Shown piece by piece: positions 54,301 to 61,541 of a stretch of DNA of 64,000 nt. The stretch comes from Variovorax sp. 770b2 (GTDB lineage: Bacteria > Pseudomonadota > Gammaproteobacteria > Burkholderiales > Burkholderiaceae_C). How positions within the stretch are numbered: the stretch's first letter is position 1; the number at the start of each line of letters is the position of its first letter. The notes beneath the pieces are model-generated. The model saw nothing but the letters and a program-made list of their open reading frames with translations, was not told the origin of the DNA and ran no database searches. The DNA lies in NCBI RefSeq assembly GCF_900115685.1, contig NZ_FOXJ01000010.1, positions 1-64,000 on the forward strand. Direction: 5' to 3'. Both the position numbers and the translations under genes were made by a program.

Positions 54301-56201
54301 GTGGAGACTACGCATTCGAGGTTGACGATGCGCAGGTCCGCTTCGGCCAGCACCGGCACTCCGCCAAGCACGGCAGCCAGGCCCACCTCCTGCGTGCGGT
54401 AGTGCTGCCGGCGGCCGAGGTTGACGTCGCCGCCCCAGGCCACCACGGGTCCATCGGCCGGCGGCAGCAGCCGGGGCGCGGGGGCATCGCCCACGCCCGG
54501 GGCGGTTGCATCGACATTGTCCTTTCCTTGCTGCAGCAGCTTCAGGTACGCCACGTAGCCCGAGAGGTAGTGCTCCACGTCGTCGATGCGCACGCGAAAG
54601 CTGTGGTGCTTGATGAAGAACGAGCCGGCCACGCGGTCGGGGTTGCGGAAGAACATCGCCAGCTCGGGCCAGAAGTGGCCGTTGGCGAGGTACCGCGCGC
54701 GGTGCTCCAGCGCGCGGTCGAACTTCTCGCGGTCCAGCCCCTCCAGCAGCGGGCGCAGCGCCGGGTCGGCCTGGATGCGCAGCACCATCTCGCGCGCGGC
54801 CATCATCAACTCCAGCAGCGTCGGGAAGGTGGTGATGCGCTCCAGCACGAAGTCCAGGTAACCGGCCACGTTCTGCAGCCCGAACCGGTAGTAGCGCGTC
54901 TCGGGCCGGTAGCGCGTGAGCTCGTTCACGCAGTAGCTCAGCCAGTGGTCGTGCGCCTCCCAGTGCCTGGCGGCGATGAAATGGTCGAAGGCTTTTTCCA
55001 CCACCGAGAGCCAGCGCTCGTCGCGCGTGAGCCCATAGAGGCGCATCAGCCCGAAGGCGGCCTCGCCGTCGTAGTAGATGACGCGAAACGCATCCTTGAT
55101 GTCCAGCTTGGGGAAATTGAGCACGTGCACGAAGCGCCCGCTCTTCTGGTCCTGCATGGCGCGGATGCCGAGCGCGAGCTGCTCCATGAGGGTCATGTAC
55201 TGCCGGTCGCCGGTGAGCTCGGTGTACTTCACCAGCGCGAGCAGGCAGACCGCATTGCCGCCGAGCTTGACCTCGTTGCCCACGTCCACCAGCAGCGCCG
55301 CCTGTGTGCCGTCGGGCAGCGGCACCTGGCGGATCAGGCGCTGCGTGAGGATGCCCAGCGAGCGGTCGATGGCCGCCTTCTGCGTGGCGCTGCGCGTGAG
55401 CTCCCAGGCCTCCAGCATCGCGTAGGTGGTGCTGGCGTGGCGCAGGGTGTTGTAGGTGGGAATGGCGCGGTCGAAGCAGGGAAACCAGCCGTAGTGGAAT
55501 TCGCCGGTGGGCTTGACCTGTTCGGCGAGATAGTCGCTCGCCGAATCGATCAGCTGGCGGACCTGCCGCGCATTCCAGTGGTCCAGCCGGCGGTAGCCCG
55601 CGGCCTGCCCTTCGGCGGTGATCGGCCACGCGCCCTCTGCATCGACGTACACGGCGCGGGTGGTGAAGCACCAGACGGGCGCGGCATCGTCCGCGGGAAA
55701 GTCGATCTCGGCGCCGAAGCGGCGCTTGGCATGCAGGCGCAGGTTGGTGGGGTTGGGCAGCGCGTGCTCCACCTCGCCGCTGTAGAGGACTGCGGCGCCC
55801 TGCATCTCCTGCGCGAGCAGCGCGTGCTTGAAGCCTGCATCGAATGCGATGCCGAGGTTGAAATAGTTGCGCTTGGTTTGCGCCAACTTCGCTTTCAACT
55901 CGCCCCAACTCATGGCCGTGACCGTGTCGACGATTTCCGCGCGCAGGCGCTCGGGCAGCCGGTCGCCGCGCTTTGCCTGGACGGTGGCCGCATCGGCGGC
56001 CCGCTGCCATGCGGCTTCGATGTCGGGTCCGCGTCCGGCCACCACGCGCGCGCGGCTCTCGCCTTCGCCCATGGCGAAGAACACCACGCATCCCGCCTCC
56101 GCCGTGGCGGGCGACGCAGGGGGCAGAACGCCCTCGACATCCGCCAGGGCAAGCCTGGCGCGGTTCAACAGATCGGCGAGGGGATTCGGGTCGTGCGTCA
56201 T
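51312..56201 (-). CDS. Large fusion protein: alpha-helical domain, CapA domain and MurF-like ligase
   Basis: 1629 residues in one open frame. About 1-190: mixed domain of unknown type. About 190-570: helical repeats resembling an alpha/alpha-toroid (HYGWFPCFDRAIPTYNTLRH, YYDGEAAFGLMRLYGLTRDE, HDHWLSYCVNELTRY). About 585-870: CapA/PgsA metallophosphatase-like domain with GGDVN at Asp592 and ANNHSGDYG at His674, then HWGKN. About 900-1110: beta-rich linker. About 1115-1610: complete MurF-like ligase, with an N-terminal UDP-binding-like region, P-loop ITGSAGKTS at Lys1252, DETYNANPLSMTMAL and LLKGSNGMQLWQIV. No signal peptide is seen, so CapA would be cytosolic. Possible role: building or attaching an amide-linked polymer. 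The reaction is not known to me. It is convergent with the TPM gene, 10 bases apart. Confidence 0.88.
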   Translation of the reverse strand: MTHDPNPLADLLNRARLALADVEGVLPPASPATAEAGCVVFFAMGEGESRARVVAGRGPDIEAAWQRAADAATVQAKRGDRLPERLRAEIVDTVTAMSWGELKAKLAQTKRNYFNLGIAFDAGFKHALLAQEMQGAAVLYSGEVEHALPNPTNLRLHAKRRFGAEIDFPADDAAPVWCFTTRAVYVDAEGAWPITAEGQAAGYRRLDHWNARQVRQLIDSASDYLAEQVKPTGEFHYGWFPCFDRAIPTYNTLRHASTTYAMLEAWELTRSATQKAAIDRSLGILTQRLIRQVPLPDGTQAALLVDVGNEVKLGGNAVCLLALVKYTELTGDRQYMTLMEQLALGIRAMQDQKSGRFVHVLNFPKLDIKDAFRVIYYDGEAAFGLMRLYGLTRDERWLSVVEKAFDHFIAARHWEAHDHWLSYCVNELTRYRPETRYYRFGLQNVAGYLDFVLERITTFPTLLELMMAAREMVLRIQADPALRPLLEGLDREKFDRALEHRARYLANGHFWPELAMFFRNPDRVAGSFFIKHHSFRVRIDDVEHYLSGYVAYLKLLQQGKDNVDATAPGVGDAPAPRLLPPADGPVVAWGGDVNLGRRQHYRTQEVGLAAVLGGVPVLAEADLRIVNLECVVSTLGAQGVEKDEATPYYYRARPEMLRVLTEAGIEVVATANNHSGDYGVQALLEQASLLDAAGIGHAGTGATLEAALKPVLRRVGALNVALFVIDATQPRFAAGETTGGSAYLPLSAPAAWLECLAPRIAAVRAQAHVVLVAVHWGKNQEPAPGGEEIAVGHAIIEAGADAVLGASAHMLQGVEIHRDRPIVHDAGDFLFDAVRRDDDEGGVFSLQLTEDGVRRVMFTPIGTGFGQTVQLEGERAAASAGRFLQKCADLGSAFTMAPTGQCVLELQPPPRARKALPDLPSVAVRPEAIRPVSVPRDEWRVDAVPSEAKLASPLSFGPLRLLGVQAAPKAVEGRQLLFVETFWQIDPQIDQPLDTDWRLDIRAVPLAPATMPSWGAAMDHDPCDWMWPTSRWQPGVIYRDYCGLRPPAGNTLHDAQLQLVIGWVGTSGDFAGVSVGSPIPFTARRGKVTPQPVETYPPPPRYRATAPDELPPDLPDVPGQTWNAAQVAAVTGGTWLVEPPPGWFVRSVARGRTFLDLLPAPALFVVSDQPTRALHERYAAAPTRMDAEAGARLVRMQRRLAGAVLSKPVEGLAPDFPVLMVDDSIHALIELGATARQRLRGRVVAITGSAGKTSVCRMLAHAFAASHRVFSTLDNYNSRVGMLAMLANVSADTDLVVLETAVSGINAPNFQNIKLVDPDLAIVTNIAPSHLGKGQTVLDIARRKANIFDGMRPGGIAVLCTDTDHFDYLLRRARARRLTVLTYGEAACADVRLEAHDPMSGKVTASHRGQTFSYMLGAKGRHMAINSLVCFAVARALALDEAKVPAQLASFAAVAGRGQLLELSLGQRRFRLIDETYNANPLSMTMALAMMAGEPCAGGRKVLVLGDMLELGSDAARYHEELVAHIVQCRPPLVFLRGPHMHRLRDRLAAALPPTSLVHAPETLADLQRALFDAIGEGDLLLLKGSNGMQLWQIVHALAKLQQPAPPMPPAVVIRRVAAPSAPTPPARA

Positions 56202-56314
56202 TCCACCGCGGATGATGACAGGCCACGGCGCCGCCTGCCATCCCGGCGATCCATGATCCGAGCGTGGCCAGGCACTGCCCGGGTGCTGTTCAGGTGCTGC
56301 TCAGGTAACCGGGT

Positions 56315-57361
56315 CTAGAGCCGCAACAACTCCACGCGCCGGTTCTTCGCGCGGCCGTCTTCGCTCGTGTTCGGCGCCACGGGCTCCTTGGAGCCGGCGC
56401 CGCGCGAGGTGAAGCGGCGCCCGTCCACGCCCGTCTTCGCCAGCGCCGCGATGACCGACACGCTGCGCCGGCGCGAGAGGTCCGCGTTGTGCGGCTCCTC
56501 GCCCTGTGCATCGGTGTGGCCCACCACCTGCACGCGCAGTTGCGGGTTGGTGCGCATGAGCTTGGCGATCTCGTCCAGCGTGGGTTGCGACTCGGGCTTG
56601 ATCGTGTCCTTGTCCAGGTCGAAGCGGATGCCGTAGAGGTTGACGCGGCCGGCTTCCGCCAGGCCCTTCTGCATCGCGGTGGCATCGACGAAGACGATCT
56701 TGTCGGCCTCCATCGCCTTCGTCTCGACCACGCGCACGAAGGCGAAGTTGCCCTTGCCCGGCGTGCTCTCGGCCAGCGCGATGCTGGCGTACACCGTGCC
56801 CGCGGGGCCGTCGTACTGCGCGAGCACGTAGCGGCCGCTGTTCTCGAAGTAGTTGCTGACGAACTGGCGCCCGCGGCCGATCTGCGGCCACTCGGGCGTG
56901 TCGATCGCGTTGGCCAGGCCCGAGACGTCGGTGTACGGGGTCTCGCGGTCCGGGTCCTTCCTGTAGCAGCTGCTGTCGGTCGTCGCGCAACTGAACTTCA
57001 GCTGGAAGCCCTTGGCCTTCAGGCTCGCCTCGTAGTTGCGCTGCACCTCCAGCAGCGAGCGCCCGTCGGGCAGCTTGTAGTAGTAGAGCGAGACCTTGCC
57101 CGCCACCTTGAGCGCATCGGGATTGGTCTTGTCCCCGTACTTGATCGGCCCGCGGATGAGGCCGACCTCGTCGTAGGCGTTGCTCTGGAACGCGTCGAGC
57201 ACGGAGCCTTCGTAGCGCCCGACCAGCGGATGGTCCTTGGCCGGCTCGGCGGCCGATGCGAAAGCGGCGGTCGCCAGCAGCGCGACGCAGGCCAGAAGGT
57301 GGTGCCAGCGAAGGCCTGTGCGGCCGGTCCGGGTGGACTGCGGCGGTGAAAGATGAGCCAT
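56315..57361 (-). CDS. OmpA-family outer-membrane/periplasmic protein with DUF4892-like N-terminal domain
   Basis: 348 residues. Signal peptide ending near FASAAEPAKD. Residues ~45-225 follow DUF4892-type proteins (HPLVGRYEGSVLDAFQSNAY, YYYKLPDGRSLLEVQRNYEA). The C-terminal ~110 residues are an OmpA/peptidoglycan-binding domain: LYGIRFDLDKDTIKPESQPT, VQVVGHTDAQGEEPHNADLS and KNRRVELLRL. It probably tethers the envelope to peptidoglycan. It lies 113 bases upstream of the CapA-MurF gene on the same strand. A strong hairpin occupies its leader. Confidence 0.88.
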   Translation of the reverse strand: MAHLSPPQSTRTGRTGLRWHHLLACVALLATAAFASAAEPAKDHPLVGRYEGSVLDAFQSNAYDEVGLIRGPIKYGDKTNPDALKVAGKVSLYYYKLPDGRSLLEVQRNYEASLKAKGFQLKFSCATTDSSCYRKDPDRETPYTDVSGLANAIDTPEWPQIGRGRQFVSNYFENSGRYVLAQYDGPAGTVYASIALAESTPGKGNFAFVRVVETKAMEADKIVFVDATAMQKGLAEAGRVNLYGIRFDLDKDTIKPESQPTLDEIAKLMRTNPQLRVQVVGHTDAQGEEPHNADLSRRRSVSVIAALAKTGVDGRRFTSRGAGSKEPVAPNTSEDGRAKNRRVELLRL

Positions 57362-57386
57362 GTAGTTTTCCGTTTTTCCAATGCAG

Positions 57387-57410
57387 ATCGCGCCCCGGAT
57401 GGGGCGCGAT
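57387..57410 (-). promoter_or_regulatory. Perfect hairpin in the leader of the OmpA-type gene
   Basis: ATCGCGCCCC (57387-57396) pairs without mismatch with GGGGCGCGAT (57401-57410) around a 4-base loop, 26 bases upstream of the ATG at 57361. In the mRNA it would precede a GGAAAA ribosome-binding region. It may stabilise the 5' end, as in ompA leaders, or be an operator. Function inferred. Confidence 0.5.
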
Positions 57411-57558
57411 TCAAAGGTAGCGGCGACGCGATGGACCGGTCAATAAGCCGTTCGTCATGCCCCGTAAGAAGAAACTCGTAAGAACGGCGGTGGGCAGATG
57501 TAAAAGTCGCGGGAGGGTTCGTTCGGGGTGGGTGCACAGGCCATCGGGTACTCCCCTC

Positions 57559-57752
57559 CGCGAATGTCCCCCGGGCTTCGCCCTCCTCCTTTATTTTGCT
57601 GCGGGGAGCACCCGACGCCCTGCGCACCGGGGCACGCTGCTGGTGATCGCCGATCAACGACCGCACTGAAGCGCTCGCGCCGATGGTGGGCCCTGTTTCG
57701 CGAAATAAAGGAGGAGGCGAAGCCGGGGGACATTCGCGAAACAGAGCCCACC
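57559..57752. repeat. Composite inverted-repeat element
   Basis: Arm A (57559-57596, starts CGCGAATGTCCCCCGG) pairs with arm A' (57703-57738, ends CCGGGGGACATTCGCG) with two one-base indels. A second pair, 57685-57704 and 57733-57752, matches at 19 of 20 positions and overlaps A', so two alternative hairpins compete. The element is non-coding. Its layout resembles a palindromic interspersed repeat; whether other copies exist must be tested in the full genome. Confidence 0.65.
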
Positions 57753-57780
57753 GTCGGCGTGAGTGCCGCCCTGAATGACT

Positions 57781-58659
57781 TCAGGCCCACGCCTCCATCA
57801 CCGCCCCCCGCACCGCATCGACCGACACGGCCCGCTTGCCATCGACCGACGCGATCCAGCACAGCCACGTGTGCGACCGCCACCCATTCCAGATCGCAAG
57901 CTCGCCATTGCGCGCGCCTTGCTCGGCTTGGTCCAGCCGCATCAGCCCCGCGCCCATGCCGCTGGCGACCATGCTGCGGATCGCGCTCTCGCCATCGGCG
58001 GTGCGGCCCTGGTGATACTCGCGGCCTGCGCTCGCGAAGAGCTTTTCGAGGTGCACGCGCAGGATGCAGGACGTCGGCGTGCCCACCCATGGCAGGTTCA
58101 CGAGTTCGTCCAGCGAAAGATCGGGATGCGCCTGGGCCACCGGCAGCGGCAGCACCACGGTCAGGTCGACCACGCTCAGGCGCCGCAGCTCCAGCCCTTC
58201 GGACTGCTCGCTGTCGCTGAGCACATAGGCGCAGTCCAGGTCGCCGCGCTGCACGCCGGCCAGCGTCTCGAACGACAGCCCCTGCTTGAGCTGCAGCGTG
58301 ACCTGCGGATGCCGCTCGGCGAGCTTCACCAGCACCTCGCCCAATTTCAGCGACACCGGATCGACCACCGTGCCGAAGCGCACCACGCCCTGCGCCGCGC
58401 CGCGCAGCTGGTCGGCCGCCGAGCGCATGCGCGTCGCCGAGGCCAGCGTGCGCTCGGCTTCGTCCAAGAGGCTGTGGCCGGCTTCGGTGGGCACCATGCC
58501 GCGCGGGGTGCGGTCGAAGAGTTTCACGCCCAGCTCGTCTTCCAGCGCCTTGAGCTGCGCGCTGACCGCCGGGGCGCTGGTGAACACGCGCTCGGCGGCG
58601 CGGGTCAGGCTGCCCTCCTTGGCGATGGCGACAAAGGTCTTGAGTTGGTAGAGCTCCAT
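57781..58659 (-). CDS. LysR family transcriptional regulator
   Basis: 292 residues from the ATG at 58659. Winged helix at ~3-60 (LKTFVAIAKEGSLTRAAERV, FTSAPAVSAQLKALEDELGV), effector domain from ~90 (GVVRFGTVVDPVSLKLGEVL). It is divergent from the EamA permease gene (start 58792), with a long inverted repeat between, so the permease and the Old Yellow Enzyme gene behind it are the likely targets. Inducer unknown. Confidence 0.9.
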   Translation of the reverse strand: MELYQLKTFVAIAKEGSLTRAAERVFTSAPAVSAQLKALEDELGVKLFDRTPRGMVPTEAGHSLLDEAERTLASATRMRSAADQLRGAAQGVVRFGTVVDPVSLKLGEVLVKLAERHPQVTLQLKQGLSFETLAGVQRGDLDCAYVLSDSEQSEGLELRRLSVVDLTVVLPLPVAQAHPDLSLDELVNLPWVGTPTSCILRVHLEKLFASAGREYHQGRTADGESAIRSMVASGMGAGLMRLDQAEQGARNGELAIWNGWRSHTWLCWIASVDGKRAVSVDAVRGAVMEAWA

Positions 58660-58675
58660 GGGGCAAATTGTGGGC

Positions 58676-58752
58676 GCTTCGGTCCGATTCGGCCATTCGC
58701 TTTTTTGGAGGGGCCCGTCCAAAGAAGCGAATGGAAATCGGAGCGCCGAAGC
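58676..58752. repeat. Long imperfect inverted repeat between LysR and EamA genes
   Basis: Left arm 58676-58709 and right arm 58718-58752 are near-complementary (gcttcgg, tccgatt, ccattcgctt and tttgga blocks, interrupted by short mismatches) around an 8-base loop. From memory the core resembles a short intergenic palindrome common in Variovorax and Acidovorax. It also occupies the promoter space of both divergent genes, so it may be an operator or a repeat. Confidence 0.6.
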
Positions 58753-58791
58753 ACGATCCTTGGAGCCATCGATTCATTGCAAAGGCTCCCC

Positions 58792-59775
58792 GTGTCACTC
58801 CCTCTGTCCCCTCGCCAACGCCTGCTCGGCATCGCCGCGCTGCTGCTCGCCACCTCCAGCTGGGGTGGCATGTTCCTGGTCAGCAAGGGCGTGCTGCACC
58901 ACGTCGAACCCGTGTGGTTCACGCTGATCCGCTACAGCATGTCCGCGCTGCTGTTCGTGCTGCTCATTCTTCCGCGCGGCATGGCGCCCTGGCGCAAGCT
59001 CAGGCTGCACGCGGGGCCGCTGGCGCTGCGCGGGTTCGCGGGCTTCGGCGTCTTCAGCGTGATGCTGCTGGTCGGCCTTGCGCATTCGGTGCCCTCGCAC
59101 GGCGCGGTCATCGTGGCCACCACGCCCATGACCACGCAGCTGCTGCGCTGGGCACTCGACGGCGTGCGCCCCTCGCGCACGACGCTGCTGGCCTCGGCGC
59201 TCGCGCTGCTGGGCGTGGCCATCGTGTCGGGTCTGCTGTTCGGCGATGCGGCGGCCGGCGCCTCGACGCTCTTCGGCGATGCCGTCGCCTTCGTCGGCAC
59301 GCTGGGCTGGGTCTGGTACACGCGGGGCGCGGCGCGCTTTCCCGGGCTGGACGTGATCGAGTACAGCGCGCTCACCGTGCTGGCCGCGTGGCCGCTGCTG
59401 CTGGTTGCCGCCGTCGGGGCCAGCGTGCTGGGACTCTCGCAGATGCCGAGCGTGGAAGGCCTCAGCCTGTCGTGGGAAGCGCTGCTCTACGTGGGCCTGG
59501 TATCTTCGGCCATCGCGGTGCTGGCTTTCAACTTCGGCGTGAGCAAGCTCGGGGCCGTGACGGGCACGGCCTTCTTCAACTTCGTGCCGGTGTCGGCGCT
59601 GCTGATGAGCATGGCGATGGGCAAGATGCCCACGGCGAACGAGGCGGTCGGCATGGCGATGGTGATCGGCGCGCTGCTGCTCCATACCGCGGCGGGCCGC
59701 AAGGCTTCTGCGGCACCGGCTGCCCCGATCGCGGCAACGCTCCAGAATCGCGGCACCTGCGCAGCCACTTCATGA
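58792..59775 (+). CDS. EamA/DMT family permease
   Basis: 327 residues, GTG start at 58792 chosen because the hydrophobic core begins soon after. About ten helices form two EamA repeats, with LATSSWGGMFLVSKGVLHHV starting the first and EALLYVGLVSSAIAVLAFNF in the second. DMT permeases export or import metabolites such as amino acids. The Old Yellow Enzyme gene begins one base after its stop, so they share a transcript. Confidence 0.88.
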   Translation: MSLPLSPRQRLLGIAALLLATSSWGGMFLVSKGVLHHVEPVWFTLIRYSMSALLFVLLILPRGMAPWRKLRLHAGPLALRGFAGFGVFSVMLLVGLAHSVPSHGAVIVATTPMTTQLLRWALDGVRPSRTTLLASALALLGVAIVSGLLFGDAAAGASTLFGDAVAFVGTLGWVWYTRGAARFPGLDVIEYSALTVLAAWPLLLVAAVGASVLGLSQMPSVEGLSLSWEALLYVGLVSSAIAVLAFNFGVSKLGAVTGTAFFNFVPVSALLMSMAMGKMPTANEAVGMAMVIGALLLHTAAGRKASAAPAAPIAATLQNRGTCAATS

Positions 59776-59776
59776 C

Positions 59777-60898
59777 ATGAGCCAAGCCCACCTCTTCACG
59801 CCCCTGCAACTGGGCACCCTTCGACTGGACAACCGCATCGTCATCGCGCCGATGTGCCAGTACTCCGCCACCGAGGGCACGCCGGGCGACTGGCACCTGA
59901 TCCACCTGGGCCACCTCGCGCTCTCGGGCGCGGGGCTGATGATCCTGGAGGCGACGGCGGTGGAGGCCGAAGGGCGCATCTCGCCCGGCGATCTCGGGCT
60001 TTATTCCGATGCCAATGAAGAGGGCCTGGCCCGCGTGCTCGCGGCGACGCGGGCCCATTCGCCCATCAGGATCGCGATGCAGCTCGGGCACGCGGGGCGC
60101 AAGGCATCGAGCCGCGCGCCATGGGAAGGCGGCAAGCAGATTGCACCCGGCGAACCCGGCGGATGGAAGGCCTCTGCACCCTCGGCCGTGCCGCATGCCC
60201 CGACCGAAGATGCGCCCATCGCACTCGATGCCGCAGGCCTCGCGCGCATCCGCAACGCCTTTGCCGAAGCCGCACGGCGCGCGGCGCGGCTGGGCCTGGA
60301 TGGCCTGGAGATCCACGCGGCGCACGGCTATCTGCTGCACCAGTTCCTCTCGCCGCTGGCCAATCACCGCGACGACGCATACGGCGGCAGCCTGGAGAAC
60401 CGCATGCGCTTTCCGCTCGAGGTGTTCGATGCGGTGCGCGAAGCCTTTCCCGCCGACAAGCCGGTGTGGGTGCGCGTGTCGGCCGTCGACTGGGTGCCGG
60501 ACGGCTGGGACCTGGAAGGCACGGTCGCCTTCGCCAAGGCGCTCGAAGCGCGCGGCTGCGCGGCCATCCACGTGTCCAGCGGCGGCGTGTCGCCCAAGCA
60601 GGCCATCGCGCTCGGCGCGGGCTACCAGGTGCCGTTCGCCGAGCGCGTGAAGTCCGAGGTCGGCATGCCGGTCATCGCCGTGGGCCTGATCACCGAGCCG
60701 CGGCAGGCCGAGGAGATCATCGCCAAGGGCCAGGCCGATGCGGTGTCGCTCGCACGCGCGATCCTCTACGACCCGCGCTGGCCGTGGCATGCGGCGGCCG
60801 AGCTGGGCGCACAGGTGAAGGCGCCGCACCAGTACTGGCGCTCGCAGCCGCGCGAGTTCAAGGACCTGTTCGAGAACGCGGTGTTCGGGGCGCGTTGA
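59777..60898 (+). CDS. NADH:flavin oxidoreductase, Old Yellow Enzyme family (YqjM-like)
   Basis: 373 residues, a single FMN-binding TIM barrel. YqjM-class residues are visible: Cys27 in APMCQYSA (redox-tuning Cys), substrate-binding His pair in EIHAAHGYLLHQF, and FLSPLANHRDDAYGGSLENR. It reduces activated C=C bonds of enones, nitro-compounds or similar with NAD(P)H. In the operon with EamA it may detoxify or recycle an electrophile. The physiological substrate is open. Confidence 0.93.
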   Translation: MSQAHLFTPLQLGTLRLDNRIVIAPMCQYSATEGTPGDWHLIHLGHLALSGAGLMILEATAVEAEGRISPGDLGLYSDANEEGLARVLAATRAHSPIRIAMQLGHAGRKASSRAPWEGGKQIAPGEPGGWKASAPSAVPHAPTEDAPIALDAAGLARIRNAFAEAARRAARLGLDGLEIHAAHGYLLHQFLSPLANHRDDAYGGSLENRMRFPLEVFDAVREAFPADKPVWVRVSAVDWVPDGWDLEGTVAFAKALEARGCAAIHVSSGGVSPKQAIALGAGYQVPFAERVKSEVGMPVIAVGLITEPRQAEEIIAKGQADAVSLARAILYDPRWPWHAAAELGAQVKAPHQYWRSQPREFKDLFENAVFGAR

Positions 60899-60913
60899 TC
60901 GCGACGGCCCGCG

Positions 60914-61402
60914 TCAGTCGCTCGACGCGACCCGCACCCAGCGCTGCGTCTTGCCGAACAGCGGCAGCCCGACATACGCATGCAGCAGCAGCTCGCCTGC
61001 CGCGTTGCCGGCGGTGCTGACCGACATGTTGCAGCTGTAGAGCTTGCCGTTCTCGCGGTTGTAGATCTGGCCGGTCCATTCGGTGGGCGGGCGTGCGGGG
61101 TCGGCCGCATCGACGGGCGCGAAGTCCTTCAGCAGCGTCATGCCCAGCGCCGGGCGCTTGTCGGCGGCCTGCATGTCGCCGCCGCCGGGGGCCATCGAGC
61201 GGTTGCCCAACACCTTGGTGACGGTGCCGCACAGTCCAGCGCCGCAGGGCGCGACTTCCACTTCGAGGTTGCCGTTCGCGGTGATCCAGCGGCCACGTGG
61301 ATCGGAGGCCGCAGCGGATTGGGCCTGCGCCGCGAAGGCAGTGGCGAACAACAGGACAGCGCCGAATGCGCGGCCTGAACGAGGGAGCGAGGGCATGGTC
61401 AT
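60914..61402 (-). CDS. DUF2147 family secreted protein
   Basis: 162 residues. Signal peptide ending near AQAQSA. The DUF2147 pattern is clear: PRGRWITANGNLEVEVAPCG, GLCGTVTKVLG, and WTGQIYNRENGKLYSCNMSV; Cys pairs suggest a periplasmic disulfide. It ends VGLPLFGKTQRWVRV as usual. Lipocalin-like fold; function unknown. Two Met near the start (61402, 61396) are both possible. It is convergent with the Old Yellow Enzyme gene, 15 bases apart. Confidence 0.88.
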   Translation of the reverse strand: MTMPSLPRSGRAFGAVLLFATAFAAQAQSAAASDPRGRWITANGNLEVEVAPCGAGLCGTVTKVLGNRSMAPGGGDMQAADKRPALGMTLLKDFAPVDAADPARPPTEWTGQIYNRENGKLYSCNMSVSTAGNAAGELLLHAYVGLPLFGKTQRWVRVASSD

Positions 61403-61458
61403 GGCGGGCTTCGTGTCGAGTGGATGGAGCGCCCATTCCATCGCGGCACGCGCCGTCA

Positions 61459-61476
61459 TGTGTGTCGAGACACACA
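61459..61476. promoter_or_regulatory. Inverted repeat upstream of the DUF2147 gene
   Basis: TGTGTGTC (61459-61466) pairs exactly with GACACACA (61469-61476) across GA, 57 bases before the ATG at 61402. The symmetry and place fit a repressor or activator site. No cognate regulator is obvious; the XRE gene at 62869 is one candidate. Confidence 0.45.
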
Positions 61477-61491
61477 CTGAATCGTCGTGTT

Positions 61492-61518
61492 CCGTATCTG
61501 GCGGGGTGCCAGACACGG
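61492..61518 (-). terminator. Hairpin between the methyltransferase and DUF2147 genes
   Basis: CCGTATCTGGC (61492-61502) pairs with GCCAGACACGG (61508-61518), one mismatch, around a 5-base loop, 24 bases past the methyltransferase stop on the minus strand. No clear T-run follows on that strand, so it could also be part of the DUF2147 promoter region. Confidence 0.4.
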
Positions 61519-61541
61519 TACGGTACAAAAATCCGCGCGGC

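Larger units (their letters stand above)
57362..57780. other. 419-base region without a gene between the OmpA-type and LysR genes
   Basis: It holds the leader hairpin of the OmpA-type gene (57387-57410) and the composite inverted-repeat element (57559-57752), both listed separately. I see no credible open frame. The repeat ends 29 bases before the stop of the next gene. Confidence 0.7.

Noticed and set aside
51517-56241. A second long minus-strand frame inside the CapA-MurF gene
   Set aside because: It is an Arg-rich alternative frame of the same strand without the GKT or CapA motifs.
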